Assembly (NCBI GenBank): GCA_903903635.1
Contig: CAIUZK010000173.1
Span: 1-50,429, forward strand
Source of the DNA: an uncultured Bacteroidota bacterium
Lineage (GTDB): Bacteria; Bacteroidota; Bacteroidia; Chitinophagales; Chitinophagaceae
DNA: 50,429 bases
Reading direction: 5' to 3'
Made by a program: the position numbers and the translations under genes. Positions 34,719 to 44,067 of this stretch are shown here, piece after piece; within the stretch, counting starts at the first letter, position 1, and the number at the start of each line of letters is the position of its first letter. The notes beneath the pieces are model-generated. The model saw only the letters and a program-made list of their open reading frames with translations. It did no database searches and was not told the origin of the DNA.

Positions 34719-37700
34719 ATGGCTGTATTTATATCTAAACTTCGTTATTGCATTGCTTTTTATTTCCTCATTGCCCTCTGTGGAACTGGCTCCTTATGGG
34801 CGCAGGAAGCCGCTGCTCAGCATAAAATATGCCTCAAAAGCGGCAACATCACACCCACCGAAAATGCAGATCACTGGCTCGACAGTATGTCGGCCCAGCC
34901 AGTAAGGGAGGAACCAATACCCGTACTGATCCATTTCAATACACTCCCCACATCAGCCCAGTTGGCTGCACTGAAGCAAAACGGTGTAACCCTGCTGGAG
35001 TATCTGCCCGAAAATACCTATTCAGCCTTTGTGCACTTTCCGGTGAGCAAGGAAGCCATATTGGCCATGCCTGTCCATAGCATCATCAATGCCAAACCAG
35101 CCTGGAAGGCAAGCGACTATGTATGGAAGCAGGTAAAAAGCAAGCATGGCGCGGTAGAAGTACTGGTGTCGTTTTATGGCGGTATCGATCCCGCAGCTAT
35201 TAAGCAGTTCATAACTGGCATGGGTGGTCAGATAAACCACGGCAAACTGGAGCAATATGGAGCCTACAAAGTAATCATCGAAGCATCTAAAGTGGCATCC
35301 CTGGCGCAGTGGTATGGGGTACAGTCTATTAGCCCTGTTAGCGATATCGTTCCACTCGACCTCGAATCTTGCCCCGCAGTAAAGGGCAATGTGGCTAAAG
35401 CTGCAAAGGTATATGGCGGATATGGGTTGGCCGGAGATAGTGTAACGGTAGGTGTAGGCGATGATGCCTCAGGCATTTATCATGCCGATATCAACGACCG
35501 GATAACCAATTTCAATCCCGGCCCGCCACGTAACCATGGCGAGCATGTAAATGGCATAGTAGGCGGATCGGGTAATGTAGATCCCTTCGGGCAGGGTATG
35601 GCACCACATGTAAACCTGCTCGATTTCCTCTATGACCTGATATTACCTGCTACCGGCGCCATGTATACAGACTACCACATGACCATCACCAATAACTCCT
35701 ATGAGGTTATAGCGGGCAATTGCGATTATTCGGGTACTTACGATGGTTATTCCCGTTTCCTGGATACACTGTCTGTGCAGTATCCCGAGGTACTGCATGT
35801 CTTCGCTTCGGGCAACGACGGCTACCTGGCCTGCTCGCCCTATCCGCAGGGTTTTGCCACAGTTGGTGGTGGCTATCAGCCTGCCAAAAACGACGTTGTG
35901 GTAGGCAGTATGACCGATTTTTATGAAGAAGTAAGCGATGAATCCAGGGGGCCTGTAAAGGATGGCCGCCTGAAACCTGAAATAGAAGCTACCGGGTTAA
36001 TTGCCTACTCCACAGTTGGTACAGATGCCTATGAGTGGGCAGCAGGTACCAGTATGGCCTCGCCACATGTGGCTGGCGGATTGGCATTGCTCACCCAAAG
36101 GTATAAGCAACTCAATGCCGGCGCCCAGCCCCGCGCCGACCTCCTGAAAGCTATCCTCCTCAATGGCGCTCTGGACCTCGGCAATCCCGGCCCTGACTAT
36201 AGCCATGGCTTTGGTGAAATGGATGTTTACCGCTCCTTGCAAATGATAGACAGTGCCCATTATACTACCAATAACATCAATAACGGCGATTCGCAATCAT
36301 TTACCATTACAGTACCACCCAATACAGGATTGCTCAAGGTCATGCTTTGCTGGAGCGATGTGCCGGCAAGTACCTCCTCGGCCAAACAACTGGTAAACGA
36401 CCTGGATCTTACCGTAAAGACCCCAACCGGCACAACACATTATCCGCTGGTACTGGACCCAACACCAGCCAATGTAAATAACAACGCCACCGAACAACCC
36501 GATCACCTCAACAATGTGGAGCAGGTAACCATTAATAATCCTGTTGCTGGCACATATACGATCAAAACAAAGGGCTATTCCATACCCTTCGGGCCGCAGC
36601 ATTATGTTATAGCTTACGATGTTATGCCATCTGCCCTGCATCTTACCTATCCATTGGGTGGAGAGCAGCTCATGAGCAGCAGTTCGCCCTTCGATACCGT
36701 AAGGGTTTTCTGGGATGCCGGAACCGACGGCAATCCATTTACAGTAGAAATTTCGCAGGACAATGGCGCACACTGGACCACTATATCCAACAGTGTACCT
36801 CCCGGCAACAGGCATTGCGATTTCTTGCCTGTAGGGCTGAGTACCTGTAATATGCTGGCACGCGTTTCGCGCAACAATACCGGTGAATCGGCTACATCAG
36901 GCCGGTTTTGCCTCAACGACCGCCCGCTGGTAACACTGGATACTGCTCAGTGTCCGGGCTATGTTAAGATACACTGGTCGCCGGTACTCAATGCCACAGG
37001 TTACTACCTGGTGCGCAAAACCGACAACTACATGCACATTGTCGATTCTGTTGTAGCCGATACTACTTATACTTTTAGCGGCATGCCGCTAAACCAAAGG
37101 GCCTATGTGGCAGTTCAGCCTAAGCTGGATGGCATGCCGGGTTATCGTAGCATTGCAGTAAGCACCGTTGCCAATACCGGCAACTGCACCCTGGCTGGCA
37201 CTACCGGTGATATCATGATCGGGAAATTGGTTGCGCCCCTCAGTGGTCGCATGTATACCAAATCTCAGTTATCAGCCAGTGATATACTTAAAGTTCTGGT
37301 GCGGGACCTTTACCAATCGGCCTGCAGCAACTACTCTGTTTCATGGAAGATAAATGCCGGTGCATGGCAAACCATTCTTAATCCGGGACTGATCCCGGCA
37401 AATGGCACAACCCTCATCTCCATTCCCGGTGTCGATCTGTCTGTATTGGGTAGCTATACAATTAGCCTGGCCCTGCACAACATTGGCGCTGCAGATCCAC
37501 AATCCCTTAACGACAGTTTTACCACGACCATCCTCAATTTGCCCAACAATCCCATTGATCTCACCACTCCTTTCTCCGACGACTTCGAAACCATGGGCAG
37601 GGTAACCGCCCGCCACGATTCGATAGGCGTTTCACCCAATGGCCACTGGGATTTTTACACTGCCAGCGACTCTGGCCGCATGCGCTCATTTGTCAATAGT

Positions 37701-40385
37701 TATGTGAATATTACCGGCAACCGCTCCATCAGCCTGGATGCTTACCAGACTTTACACACAGGCAGCAGCAACACCTTTGTAGGTACGTTCAACCTCGCAG
37801 GTTATGATACCGCCACTTCTGAGTTAAGAATGGACTTCGACTATCTGCTCAGTGGCAAGCCCAAATCGCCTTCAGGCAATGTGGTAACCGCCAGGGCAAA
37901 TGACACGGTTTCCTGGAGCCCGCTTTTTGCTTACAACCTGGCAACCTATCCGGGAACTGTTACACCCGTGAAGTCTTTATCGCTTACCGACCTGGTAAGA
38001 CAGACCAACAAGAACTTCAGCACAGCTACACAGGTCTCCTTTGGTCAGAACGATACCTCCCTGATTGCCGCCCCCGATTACGGCAATGGCCTGACCATCG
38101 ATAATTTCAGGATATATACTGTGGTCAACGATGCGGCCCTATCCGGTATTGTATCGCCACTGCCCAATAACTGCGGACTGGCATCACCGGGCCCGCTTAC
38201 CGTCAGGGTACACAATGGCGTTAATCATACCCTCTACAATATTCATCTGTATTACAGCCTCGATGGCGGCGCCACCTTCTCCGGTACAGTAGATTCTATA
38301 GCCCCCAAAGCCGATAAGGATTACACTTTTCCGCAGAACATTAATATGGCCCAGGGCACTACCCATAGCCTGAATGTTTGGCTCACCGAAGCTGGGGATT
38401 CATATACAGCCAATGACACCATAAGCAATTACCATTTCCGCAACAGCCAGATAATTACCACTTATCCCTACCTGGAGAATTTTGAGGCTGGCGATGGCGG
38501 TTACTATTCCGATGGGTTCAGGAATTCGTGGAAGTATGGTACTCCTGCCTCTGGCAAGATAAATAAAGCGGCCAGTGGTGTGAAAGCATGGAAAACCAAC
38601 CTCACCGGCAATTATAACAACCTGGAGGTGTCTTATCTCTACTCACCCTGCTTCGATCTCTCTGGTCTTACCTCGCCCATGCTCAGTTTCAGCATTGCTT
38701 CCGATATCGAAAACTGTGGCAGCACCTTGTGCGATGCCGGATACATGGAGGTCTCCTACGATGGCGTAACCTGGACCAAACTGGGCTCGGTAGGTATGGG
38801 CACCAACTGGTATGATTCTACCTTCAATGTCTGGAACACCCAGGGCTTTACCCGTTGGCATGTGGCTTCTATTCCATTACCACAACCAGGGGCAGGGTAT
38901 ACCACCCACTTCAGGTATGTGCTTGCTGCCGATCCCGGCACAACCTACGAGGGTATAGCCATTGATGACATCCATATTTTCGATAGGGTACATCCTATTT
39001 ATGATTTTGGTACCGAGGCAAGTTCTACCGAGAACATGAGCGGCAACCAGTGGGCTGATTTTTATCCCGGTGGTAAAGTAATTCTGGCAATACAACCGGA
39101 AGGACAATCAATTCCTCTTGCCAACGCTGAGATCTATGGCCATGATACACTATACAATCCCGGCGCAACACAATACACCTTTGGCACCAGTTTTGTGCTC
39201 CGGGCGCCTACGCCGCCTGCCGATAGTTTTGGCGTCCGCCTCTTCCTTACCGATAAGCAGGTGGTAGCAGTTTTGAACGATACTACCTGCCCATCATGCA
39301 ACCCGGTAACAGATGCCTATTCCCTTGGTATCACCCAGTTCAGCAATGCGGCCAGTCATGCTTCTGAAAATGGTACACTGGCTGATGATACGGGAGGCGT
39401 GTTTGTGTACCATCCTTCACAAAGTGTGAAATGGGTGCCCTACGATAAGGGATATTATGCCGAGATTATGGCCAAGCCATTTTCAGAGTTCTGGTTCAAT
39501 AATGGCGGCCCGACGGGCAATCTGCCTGCCGGTACCGACTACCTTACTTTTATGGTTTACCGTGATGGCATAATGGCAACATGCATCTGGCATTCGTTGA
39601 TAGACACTGCTGTGGATACCTATACAGTACAGTGGTCGCTTGATTCTGTGAATTTTGCCTCCGCACTGGATGTGGCTGCCCAACACAAGCAGGTTGCTGA
39701 TTATACTATCGGCGATCCGGTTAATTTTGATCATCACCCTGTAATCTATTATCGGCTTAAATGGACGATGACCGGCAATGACCATATTTACTATTCACCT
39801 ATTCGCAAGGTGTTTGGCTCCGACTCCGCATCAAGCTTCATCACTTTTGATGCCAATATGTACCAGCACCAGACCGTGCTCACCAACTGGACTTCTTACC
39901 TCGATCCTGTTGCCGACCATTACTTGCTGGAGCGGTCGGTAGGGCCGGGTAACTATTCACCACTTACTACTGTATCTGCCCGTCATGGCCAGATGCAGTA
40001 TTATGAGTTTACCGATCAGCCGCAACGCACTATACAGCCTGGTACCCCTGTTTACTACAGGCTTACAGCCAAACTGCAGAACGGTGTGGCTATTATCTTA
40101 CCCGAGAAGGTGATTGTATGGGAAGACAATAATACGTTTGGCAATCTGTATCCAAACCCAACGCATGATGGCGCTTTCTCCATACTCTGGTTTGCTGATC
40201 CGGGTACCGTTATGCAGATCCATCTGACTGATGCGATGGGCAGGAGCATGAATGAATCGTTTGCGGTTTCTTCTCAATGGAGAAACACGTCTACATTCCG
40301 CACTTTGAGCCATCTCAGCGGCGTATACTTTGTGCGCATTGACATTGGCGGCAGCAGGTATACAGCCAAACTGGTATTTGAATAA
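34719..40385 (+). CDS. Very large subtilisin-like (S8) protease with T9SS sorting tail
   Basis: The 1888-residue product has a signal peptide (1-29), a propeptide-like region (about 45-215) and an S8 peptidase domain. The catalytic triad is Asp248 (VGVGDDASG), His273 (NHGEHVNGIVGG) and Ser445 (GTSMASPHVAGG). A CUB-like or P-type beta domain follows (about 520-630), then several Ig/fibronectin-type beta modules, including one at about 740-820 and two that resemble MAM/jelly-roll lectin-like modules near 950-1150 and 1250-1430. It ends in a T9SS type A domain (NLYPNPTHDGAFSILW to GVYFVRIDIGG). It should be secreted and may digest extracellular protein. Confidence 0.9.
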   Translation: MAVFISKLRYCIAFYFLIALCGTGSLWAQEAAAQHKICLKSGNITPTENADHWLDSMSAQPVREEPIPVLIHFNTLPTSAQLAALKQNGVTLLEYLPENTYSAFVHFPVSKEAILAMPVHSIINAKPAWKASDYVWKQVKSKHGAVEVLVSFYGGIDPAAIKQFITGMGGQINHGKLEQYGAYKVIIEASKVASLAQWYGVQSISPVSDIVPLDLESCPAVKGNVAKAAKVYGGYGLAGDSVTVGVGDDASGIYHADINDRITNFNPGPPRNHGEHVNGIVGGSGNVDPFGQGMAPHVNLLDFLYDLILPATGAMYTDYHMTITNNSYEVIAGNCDYSGTYDGYSRFLDTLSVQYPEVLHVFASGNDGYLACSPYPQGFATVGGGYQPAKNDVVVGSMTDFYEEVSDESRGPVKDGRLKPEIEATGLIAYSTVGTDAYEWAAGTSMASPHVAGGLALLTQRYKQLNAGAQPRADLLKAILLNGALDLGNPGPDYSHGFGEMDVYRSLQMIDSAHYTTNNINNGDSQSFTITVPPNTGLLKVMLCWSDVPASTSSAKQLVNDLDLTVKTPTGTTHYPLVLDPTPANVNNNATEQPDHLNNVEQVTINNPVAGTYTIKTKGYSIPFGPQHYVIAYDVMPSALHLTYPLGGEQLMSSSSPFDTVRVFWDAGTDGNPFTVEISQDNGAHWTTISNSVPPGNRHCDFLPVGLSTCNMLARVSRNNTGESATSGRFCLNDRPLVTLDTAQCPGYVKIHWSPVLNATGYYLVRKTDNYMHIVDSVVADTTYTFSGMPLNQRAYVAVQPKLDGMPGYRSIAVSTVANTGNCTLAGTTGDIMIGKLVAPLSGRMYTKSQLSASDILKVLVRDLYQSACSNYSVSWKINAGAWQTILNPGLIPANGTTLISIPGVDLSVLGSYTISLALHNIGAADPQSLNDSFTTTILNLPNNPIDLTTPFSDDFETMGRVTARHDSIGVSPNGHWDFYTASDSGRMRSFVNSYVNITGNRSISLDAYQTLHTGSSNTFVGTFNLAGYDTATSELRMDFDYLLSGKPKSPSGNVVTARANDTVSWSPLFAYNLATYPGTVTPVKSLSLTDLVRQTNKNFSTATQVSFGQNDTSLIAAPDYGNGLTIDNFRIYTVVNDAALSGIVSPLPNNCGLASPGPLTVRVHNGVNHTLYNIHLYYSLDGGATFSGTVDSIAPKADKDYTFPQNINMAQGTTHSLNVWLTEAGDSYTANDTISNYHFRNSQIITTYPYLENFEAGDGGYYSDGFRNSWKYGTPASGKINKAASGVKAWKTNLTGNYNNLEVSYLYSPCFDLSGLTSPMLSFSIASDIENCGSTLCDAGYMEVSYDGVTWTKLGSVGMGTNWYDSTFNVWNTQGFTRWHVASIPLPQPGAGYTTHFRYVLAADPGTTYEGIAIDDIHIFDRVHPIYDFGTEASSTENMSGNQWADFYPGGKVILAIQPEGQSIPLANAEIYGHDTLYNPGATQYTFGTSFVLRAPTPPADSFGVRLFLTDKQVVAVLNDTTCPSCNPVTDAYSLGITQFSNAASHASENGTLADDTGGVFVYHPSQSVKWVPYDKGYYAEIMAKPFSEFWFNNGGPTGNLPAGTDYLTFMVYRDGIMATCIWHSLIDTAVDTYTVQWSLDSVNFASALDVAAQHKQVADYTIGDPVNFDHHPVIYYRLKWTMTGNDHIYYSPIRKVFGSDSASSFITFDANMYQHQTVLTNWTSYLDPVADHYLLERSVGPGNYSPLTTVSARHGQMQYYEFTDQPQRTIQPGTPVYYRLTAKLQNGVAIILPEKVIVWEDNNTFGNLYPNPTHDGAFSILWFADPGTVMQIHLTDAMGRSMNESFAVSSQWRNTSTFRTLSHLSGVYFVRIDIGGSRYTAKLVFE

Positions 40386-40391
40386 AATCAG

Positions 40392-40419
40392 GATGCCCCG
40401 GAATCTCATCCGGGGCATC
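40392..40419. terminator. Bidirectional terminator after the protease gene
   Basis: A perfect 10-bp GC-rich stem (GATGCCCCGG with CCGGGGCATC) with an eight-base loop, between converging genes. Confidence 0.8.
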
Positions 40420-40447
40420 GTTTATCTTATGTTTTAAATTTCATCTT

Positions 40448-41857
40448 TTATCTTCTTCCACCTTGCTGTGGCTGTTCTCTGCCACCCTGAGGAGCCTGGC
40501 GTTGCGGCTGTTGCCTTTGAGGTTGCTGCTGAGGCATTGGCTGTTGTCTCTGAGGCTGCTGCTGAGGCATTGGTTGTTGTCTTTGAGGTTGCTGCTGAGG
40601 CATTGGCTGTTGCCTTTGAGGCTGCTGCTGAGGAGCTGGTTGTTGTCTCTGAGGCTGCTGCTGAGGCATTGGCTGTTGCCTTTGTGGCTGCGGCTGCTGG
40701 AAAGGCTGCCTTTGCGGTTGAGGCTGCGACTGAGGTTGAACCTGAGGCCTTGGCGGTGCCTGGAAAGGATGCTGAGTCTGCTGATTTACAGGTTGCCTTT
40801 GTGGCTGAGTCTGTTGATTCACAGGCTGCTTTTGTGGTTCTGGTTGCCTTTGAGGTTGTACCTGTGGTTGAACCTGTCTTGGAGGTTCCTGCTGTCTTTG
40901 AGGTTCAACTTGTCTTTGAGGCTGTATCTGGGGCTGCCTTTGCGGGTCCTGCTGCCTGATGGGCTGAGGATTGCCTGGCTGCCTGTTGCCTGGCTGAGCA
41001 TTGTGCTGCTGAATTTCCTGTCTGAAAGCCGGAGTCCTGTTTACATTGGTTACATTGGCATGTTGCGGTGCGCCCAGTGGGTGAGTAGCCCTGAATGAAT
41101 TGCCCGGACGAGCTACCTCTATAGATCTCCTGTTTACTTCAGGGCGGTACATACTTACTCTCTGGCCGCTGATATGAGATGCTCCTGCACTACGTGTTTC
41201 AGAGAAACGGTACACCTGTACCGGCTGGTGCGTAATACGCTCCATTTCTTCCCTTCTCGGACCATAGTTATACTGAACATGAGTCCTGTTGTCGGAGTAA
41301 TAGTTGTTGATAATTACAGTACGGCCCATATAGCCCCTGTTATATTCAGGTCCTCTCCAGTAGTGGTAGTAATCGGGGTGATAAAGGTATTGCGGAGCAA
41401 TGAATATCCACCAGCTTTCAGGACAATTGAAGCCAAGACCTATGCCGGGACCCAGAGGAGCCCAACCGCAGTACTCGTCGCCTGATCTCCAGCTAACCCA
41501 GGCCGGAGCCCATTCGTAACCTGGTATCCATACCCAGCCATAATAGCCATCATATGTCCAGCGGCCATAGTGGTAAACAGCCCAACCCCAAGGATCTTCA
41601 CTTACCCATGTATTACCATAGTCGGTCATTACCCAATGACCGCGGCTGCCATAAGGGCGGAAGTTGCCCTCTTCGTTCGGAACCCACACATTACCATATT
41701 CAGGGTCGGATACCCACTGGCCATAAGGAGCCAGGTTATCATAAAAGGCCTGGAAGGAAACTTCCACATCCTGTGCCCGGGCTTTCTGTCCGGTGTTGGC
41801 GATGATCAGCAGACTTAACAGGGAAATACCTATTATCCTGCTCATTGATTTTCTCAT
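40448..41857 (-). CDS. DUF6600-like secreted protein with Gln/Pro-rich repeat tail
   Basis: I start at ATG 41855-41857 (MRKSMSRIIGISLL), giving 469 residues; the frame reaches 41890 but the 11 extra residues are polar and precede the signal. After a signal peptide ending KARAQ, a compact domain (about 30-180) is packed with Trp, Tyr and Gly in repeated units (GHWVMTDYGNTWVSEDPWGW, YGWVWIPGYEWAPAWVSW), as in DUF6600 proteins. The C-terminal third is almost only Gln, Pro and Arg, built partly from an 11-residue unit (QRQQPMPQQQP). It may be a surface or matrix protein; the function is unknown. Confidence 0.82.
   Translation of the reverse strand: MRKSMSRIIGISLLSLLIIANTGQKARAQDVEVSFQAFYDNLAPYGQWVSDPEYGNVWVPNEEGNFRPYGSRGHWVMTDYGNTWVSEDPWGWAVYHYGRWTYDGYYGWVWIPGYEWAPAWVSWRSGDEYCGWAPLGPGIGLGFNCPESWWIFIAPQYLYHPDYYHYWRGPEYNRGYMGRTVIINNYYSDNRTHVQYNYGPRREEMERITHQPVQVYRFSETRSAGASHISGQRVSMYRPEVNRRSIEVARPGNSFRATHPLGAPQHANVTNVNRTPAFRQEIQQHNAQPGNRQPGNPQPIRQQDPQRQPQIQPQRQVEPQRQQEPPRQVQPQVQPQRQPEPQKQPVNQQTQPQRQPVNQQTQHPFQAPPRPQVQPQSQPQPQRQPFQQPQPQRQQPMPQQQPQRQQPAPQQQPQRQQPMPQQQPQRQQPMPQQQPQRQQPMPQQQPQRQQPQRQAPQGGREQPQQGGRR
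40530..40694 (-). repeat. Five 33-bp tandem repeats inside the Gln/Pro-rich gene
   Basis: Units start at 40530, 40563, 40596, 40629 and 40662, each 33 bp, with the fourth and fifth slightly diverged; a more diverged unit precedes them. Each encodes 11 residues rich in Gln and Pro. The exact 33-bp period keeps the frame, so copy number can vary without breaking the gene. Confidence 0.85.
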
Positions 41858-42045
41858 GTTCGAATTTTTAGTTTTTTTGCACTTTACCAATACAGTTCAA
41901 TCTGCGTTCCATAAATTACTAAAACTATGTTAATCAACGGTATTCCGAAGATCTTAACATTTTAGCGGACTCAGATCGTATTTTAGTTGAATGCAACCGG
42001 GCGTAAAGATATTCAAATTCATCATTCCCCGGCATGTTATAAATC

Positions 42046-42072
42046 AAAATCCCCGGCAGTACCAGGGATTTT
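42046..42072. terminator. Hairpin downstream of sucD
   Basis: AAAATCCC pairs with GGGATTTT around an 11-base loop. On the minus strand it is followed by GATTT-rich sequence, so it may end the sucD transcript about 200 bases past the stop. Confidence 0.55.
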
Positions 42073-42098
42073 AATTTCCAATTATATGATTTCCAATT
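42073..42098 (+). repeat. Two TTTCCAATT elements
   Basis: AATTTCCAATT at 42073-42083 and ATTTCCAATT at 42089-42098, 16 bases apart, in the gap between the DUF6600-like gene and sucD. Confidence 0.45.
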
Positions 42099-42213
42099 CC
42101 CGATCAACCTGGAGCTAAGTTTTTTATATCTACCTCTCTACTATTCAACCTATCAACTAATTAACTTATCCCTAGCCCCCCCATAGCTTCACCCAAGGCG
42201 GGAACCCCTCAAC

Positions 42214-42269
42214 TTATCAACTAATCAACATATCAACATATCAACATATCAACAAACCAACAAACCACC
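42214..42269. repeat. Octamer tandem array next to sucD
   Basis: Seven eight-base units occur in a row: TTATCAAC, TAATCAAC, three perfect ATATCAAC, then AAACCAAC and AAACCACC. The last unit touches the sucD stop codon. Related CTATCAAC sequence occurs about 60 bases further out. Such arrays arise by slippage. Confidence 0.7.
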
Positions 42270-43147
42270 TATGCAGTAACAGAAAGCACTTCCGCCATTT
42301 TCTTGCCTATGTTGGCAGGGCTGTCTACTACATGTATCCCGCATTCGCGCATGATCTTCATTTTAGCTGCTGCTGTATCATCGGCGCCACCAATAATAGC
42401 TCCGGCATGACCCATTCTGCGGCCTGCAGGTGCTGTCTGGCCGGCAATGAAGCCTACCACCGGTTTGCGCATATTGTCTTTAAGCCAGTAGGCAGCTTCC
42501 GCTTCCATATTACCGCCTATTTCACCTATCATGATGATACCATCAGTTTCAGGATCGTTCATCAGCATTTCTACTGCTTCTTTTGTAGTAGTACCAATGA
42601 TAGGATCGCCACCGATACCGATAGCGGTAGATATACCCATACCTGCTTTCACAGCCTGATCGGCTGCTTCATAGGTTAATGTACCTGATTTGGAAACCAC
42701 GCCGATACGGCCTGGTTTGAATACGAAGCCTGGCATAATGCCCACCTTTGCCTCGCCTGCAGTAATAACACCCGGACAGTTTGGGCCTACCAGCCTGCAA
42801 TCGCGGCTCTTTATATATTCACGTGCTTTTACCATGTCCTGTACAGGTATGCCCTCGGTGATGCAAACGATCACTTTTATACCTGCATCGGCAGCTTCCA
42901 TGATCGCATCGGCGGCAAATGCCGGTGGTACGAAAATGATGGAAACATCGGCGCCGGTGCCGTCTACTGCATCTTTTACTGTGTTGAATACAGGTTTATC
43001 GAGATGGGTAGTGCCACCTTTTGCAGGTGTAACGCCACCTACCACATTGGTGCCATATTCTATCATCTGGGTAGCATGGAAAGTACCTTCACCACCTGTA
43101 AACCCCTGAACAATAACCTTTGAATTTTTATTGACTAAAACAGACAT
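42269..43147 (-). CDS. sucD: Succinate-CoA ligase, alpha subunit
   Basis: SucD with SucC interconverts succinyl-CoA and succinate with ATP or GTP synthesis in the TCA cycle. The 292-residue length is normal. It has the CoA-binding Rossmann part ([13 protein letters not shown], then [11 protein letters not shown]) and the phosphorylated His247 in GHAGAIIGG. Its own promoter (TTG-19-TAATTTTG, 43174-43203) is one of the best in the window. sucC is not adjacent, so the beta subunit must be elsewhere. Confidence 0.96.
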   Translation of the reverse strand: MSVLVNKNSKVIVQGFTGGEGTFHATQMIEYGTNVVGGVTPAKGGTTHLDKPVFNTVKDAVDGTGADVSIIFVPPAFAADAIMEAADAGIKVIVCITEGIPVQDMVKAREYIKSRDCRLVGPNCPGVITAGEAKVGIMPGFVFKPGRIGVVSKSGTLTYEAADQAVKAGMGISTAIGIGGDPIIGTTTKEAVEMLMNDPETDGIIMIGEIGGNMEAEAAYWLKDNMRKPVVGFIAGQTAPAGRRMGHAGAIIGGADDTAAAKMKIMRECGIHVVDSPANIGKKMAEVLSVTA

Positions 43148-43173
43148 GAGTATGATATTTTAAAAAGAAAGTG

Positions 43174-43203
43174 CAAAATTAAACTATTTGCAGGCAATAG
43201 CAA
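43174..43203 (-). promoter_or_regulatory. Complete promoter (TTG-19-TAATTTTG) of sucD
   Basis: On the minus strand TTG (43201-43203) is 19 bases from TAATTTTG (43174-43181), matching -33/-7 spacing. The leader to the ATG at 43147 is about 20 bases. Confidence 0.7.
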
Positions 43204-43248
43204 GCGTGCGAAAAATGATTTAAGTCATGCAATTAGCGGTTTGTTTTT

Positions 43249-43261
43249 AATTTCCAATGTG
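43249..43261 (+). repeat. TTTCCAATGTG element
   Basis: AATTTCCAATGTG, sharing 13 bases with the copy at 18294. Confidence 0.4.
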
Positions 43262-43505
43262 AACCCTGAATCCTCCCGATGAAAAATCGGGACCTTGTTC
43301 CGGGGAACCAAGCATTTGGCTTCTGTATGTTTTTAACTTAAGTATCTTCATTCTGGATTTGAAATCTTTCAAGTAATAATTATTGCAGAATTCAGCTTCA
43401 AACTAATTGCACGGTTTTTTATTATTGATAATCAATTGTTTATGGTTTAAAAATTGCGGAATGTCTGAAACCCCTGAAACCCTTCCATGATAATAATGTT
43501 CAATT

Positions 43506-43690
43506 CACAATTGTGTTCTGTCGTTTGTGTTACCTGCCAGGCGCGGTAACTGTTCAGCCCCCCCATAGATAGCGATGAGTCGCAGTGCCGCCAGAACATT
43601 TTGACCTGCCTTGATAGTTGTATCAATGACAGACCTTAGGACGAAAGCAATCGGCACCATGGTCTGATTTGAACTGCCCGGAGATTTTTT
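43506..43690. other. Structured non-coding block of unknown type
   Basis: Several perfect inverted repeats are nested here: CACAATTGTG (43506-43515), GTTCTG (43515-43520) with CAGAAC (43592-43597), GTTACC (43529) with GGTAAC (43545), GCGA with TCGC (43572-43583), TTGATA with TATCAA (43611-43626) and CAGACC (43630) with GGTCTG (43661). A T run follows at 43685. It could be an RNA gene or the remnant of a mobile element; the family is not recognised. Confidence 0.45.
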
Positions 43691-43709
43691 GCTTCACTTT
43701 AATATTTCT

Positions 43710-43955
43710 ATGGAATTTGAAGCTGTGAAAGAGCTATTGCACGATAATATAGAAACCGGCAATTATGACAAGATAGTAGCAATTTATATGTTGCTGAATG
43801 AGGAAATAGAATCGGAACATATTGTATATGATGAAGCAACGGTTAAGATGTTGGAGGACAGAAGAAATGATATGATAAGCGGAAAGGACAAAACTTTATC
43901 GTTAGGTCAGACCATAGAAAATCTTCAGAATTATCAGCAGCAATATGGCATTTGA
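43710..43955 (+). CDS. Antitoxin-like protein of a ParE-type module
   Basis: I start at ATG 43710 (MEFEAVKELLHDNIET); the frame opens at a TTG at 43689. The 81-residue acidic helical product has a DRRNDMISGKDKTLSLGQTI segment typical of the C-terminal part of ParD/RelB-like antitoxins that bind ParE-family toxins. It overlaps the start of a truncated ParE-like gene by 11 bases, which supports the assignment. Confidence 0.65.
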   Translation: MEFEAVKELLHDNIETGNYDKIVAIYMLLNEEIESEHIVYDEATVKMLEDRRNDMISGKDKTLSLGQTIENLQNYQQQYGI

Positions 43956-44067
43956 ACTTATATTCAGTGAGCGTTCGGAAGAAGATGCAAAGCTTGCGAT
44001 ATATTATTACAATCAGATAAGCTCTGATCTTGGGAAACGGTTTTCATTAAATATATCATGCTGCTGA
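43945..44067 (+). pseudogene. Truncated ParE/RelE-family toxin gene
   Basis: From ATG 43945 the frame reads MAFELIFSERSEEDAKLAIYY and NQISSDLGKRFSL, the N-terminal strand, helix and ...LG.RF motif of ParE-like toxins. It stops after 40 codons, against about 95 for a normal toxin. The C-terminal strands that form the active core are missing, and the stop lies within the 3' end of the opposing HigA-like gene (44056-44067 shared). The toxin should be inactive. The break looks like an old deletion or insertion junction. Confidence 0.75.

Larger units (their letters stand above)
41858..42268. other. Intergenic gap with terminator and repeats
   Basis: This 411-base region holds the 5' flank of the DUF6600-like gene, a hairpin at 42046-42072, two TTTCCAAT elements and an octamer array abutting the sucD stop. 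No gene is seen. Confidence 0.5.
43148..43709. other. 562-bp gap with sucD promoter and a structured block
   Basis: The gap holds the sucD promoter, one TTTCCAATG element (43249-43261), a CCCGAT-GAAAA-ATCGGG mini-hairpin near 43278-43294, and a 180-base GC-rich block (43506-43690) full of nested inverted repeats. No tRNA, tmRNA, SRP or RNase P signature was recognised. Confidence 0.5.

Noticed and set aside
40463-41098. Long plus-strand frames opposite the Gln/Pro repeat
   Set aside because: Leu/Arg- and Ala/Val-rich translations are just the reverse reading of the repeat.
42214-42269. CRISPR or origin iterons in the octamer array
   Set aside because: Units are eight bases with no spacers, and no replication or cas gene is near.
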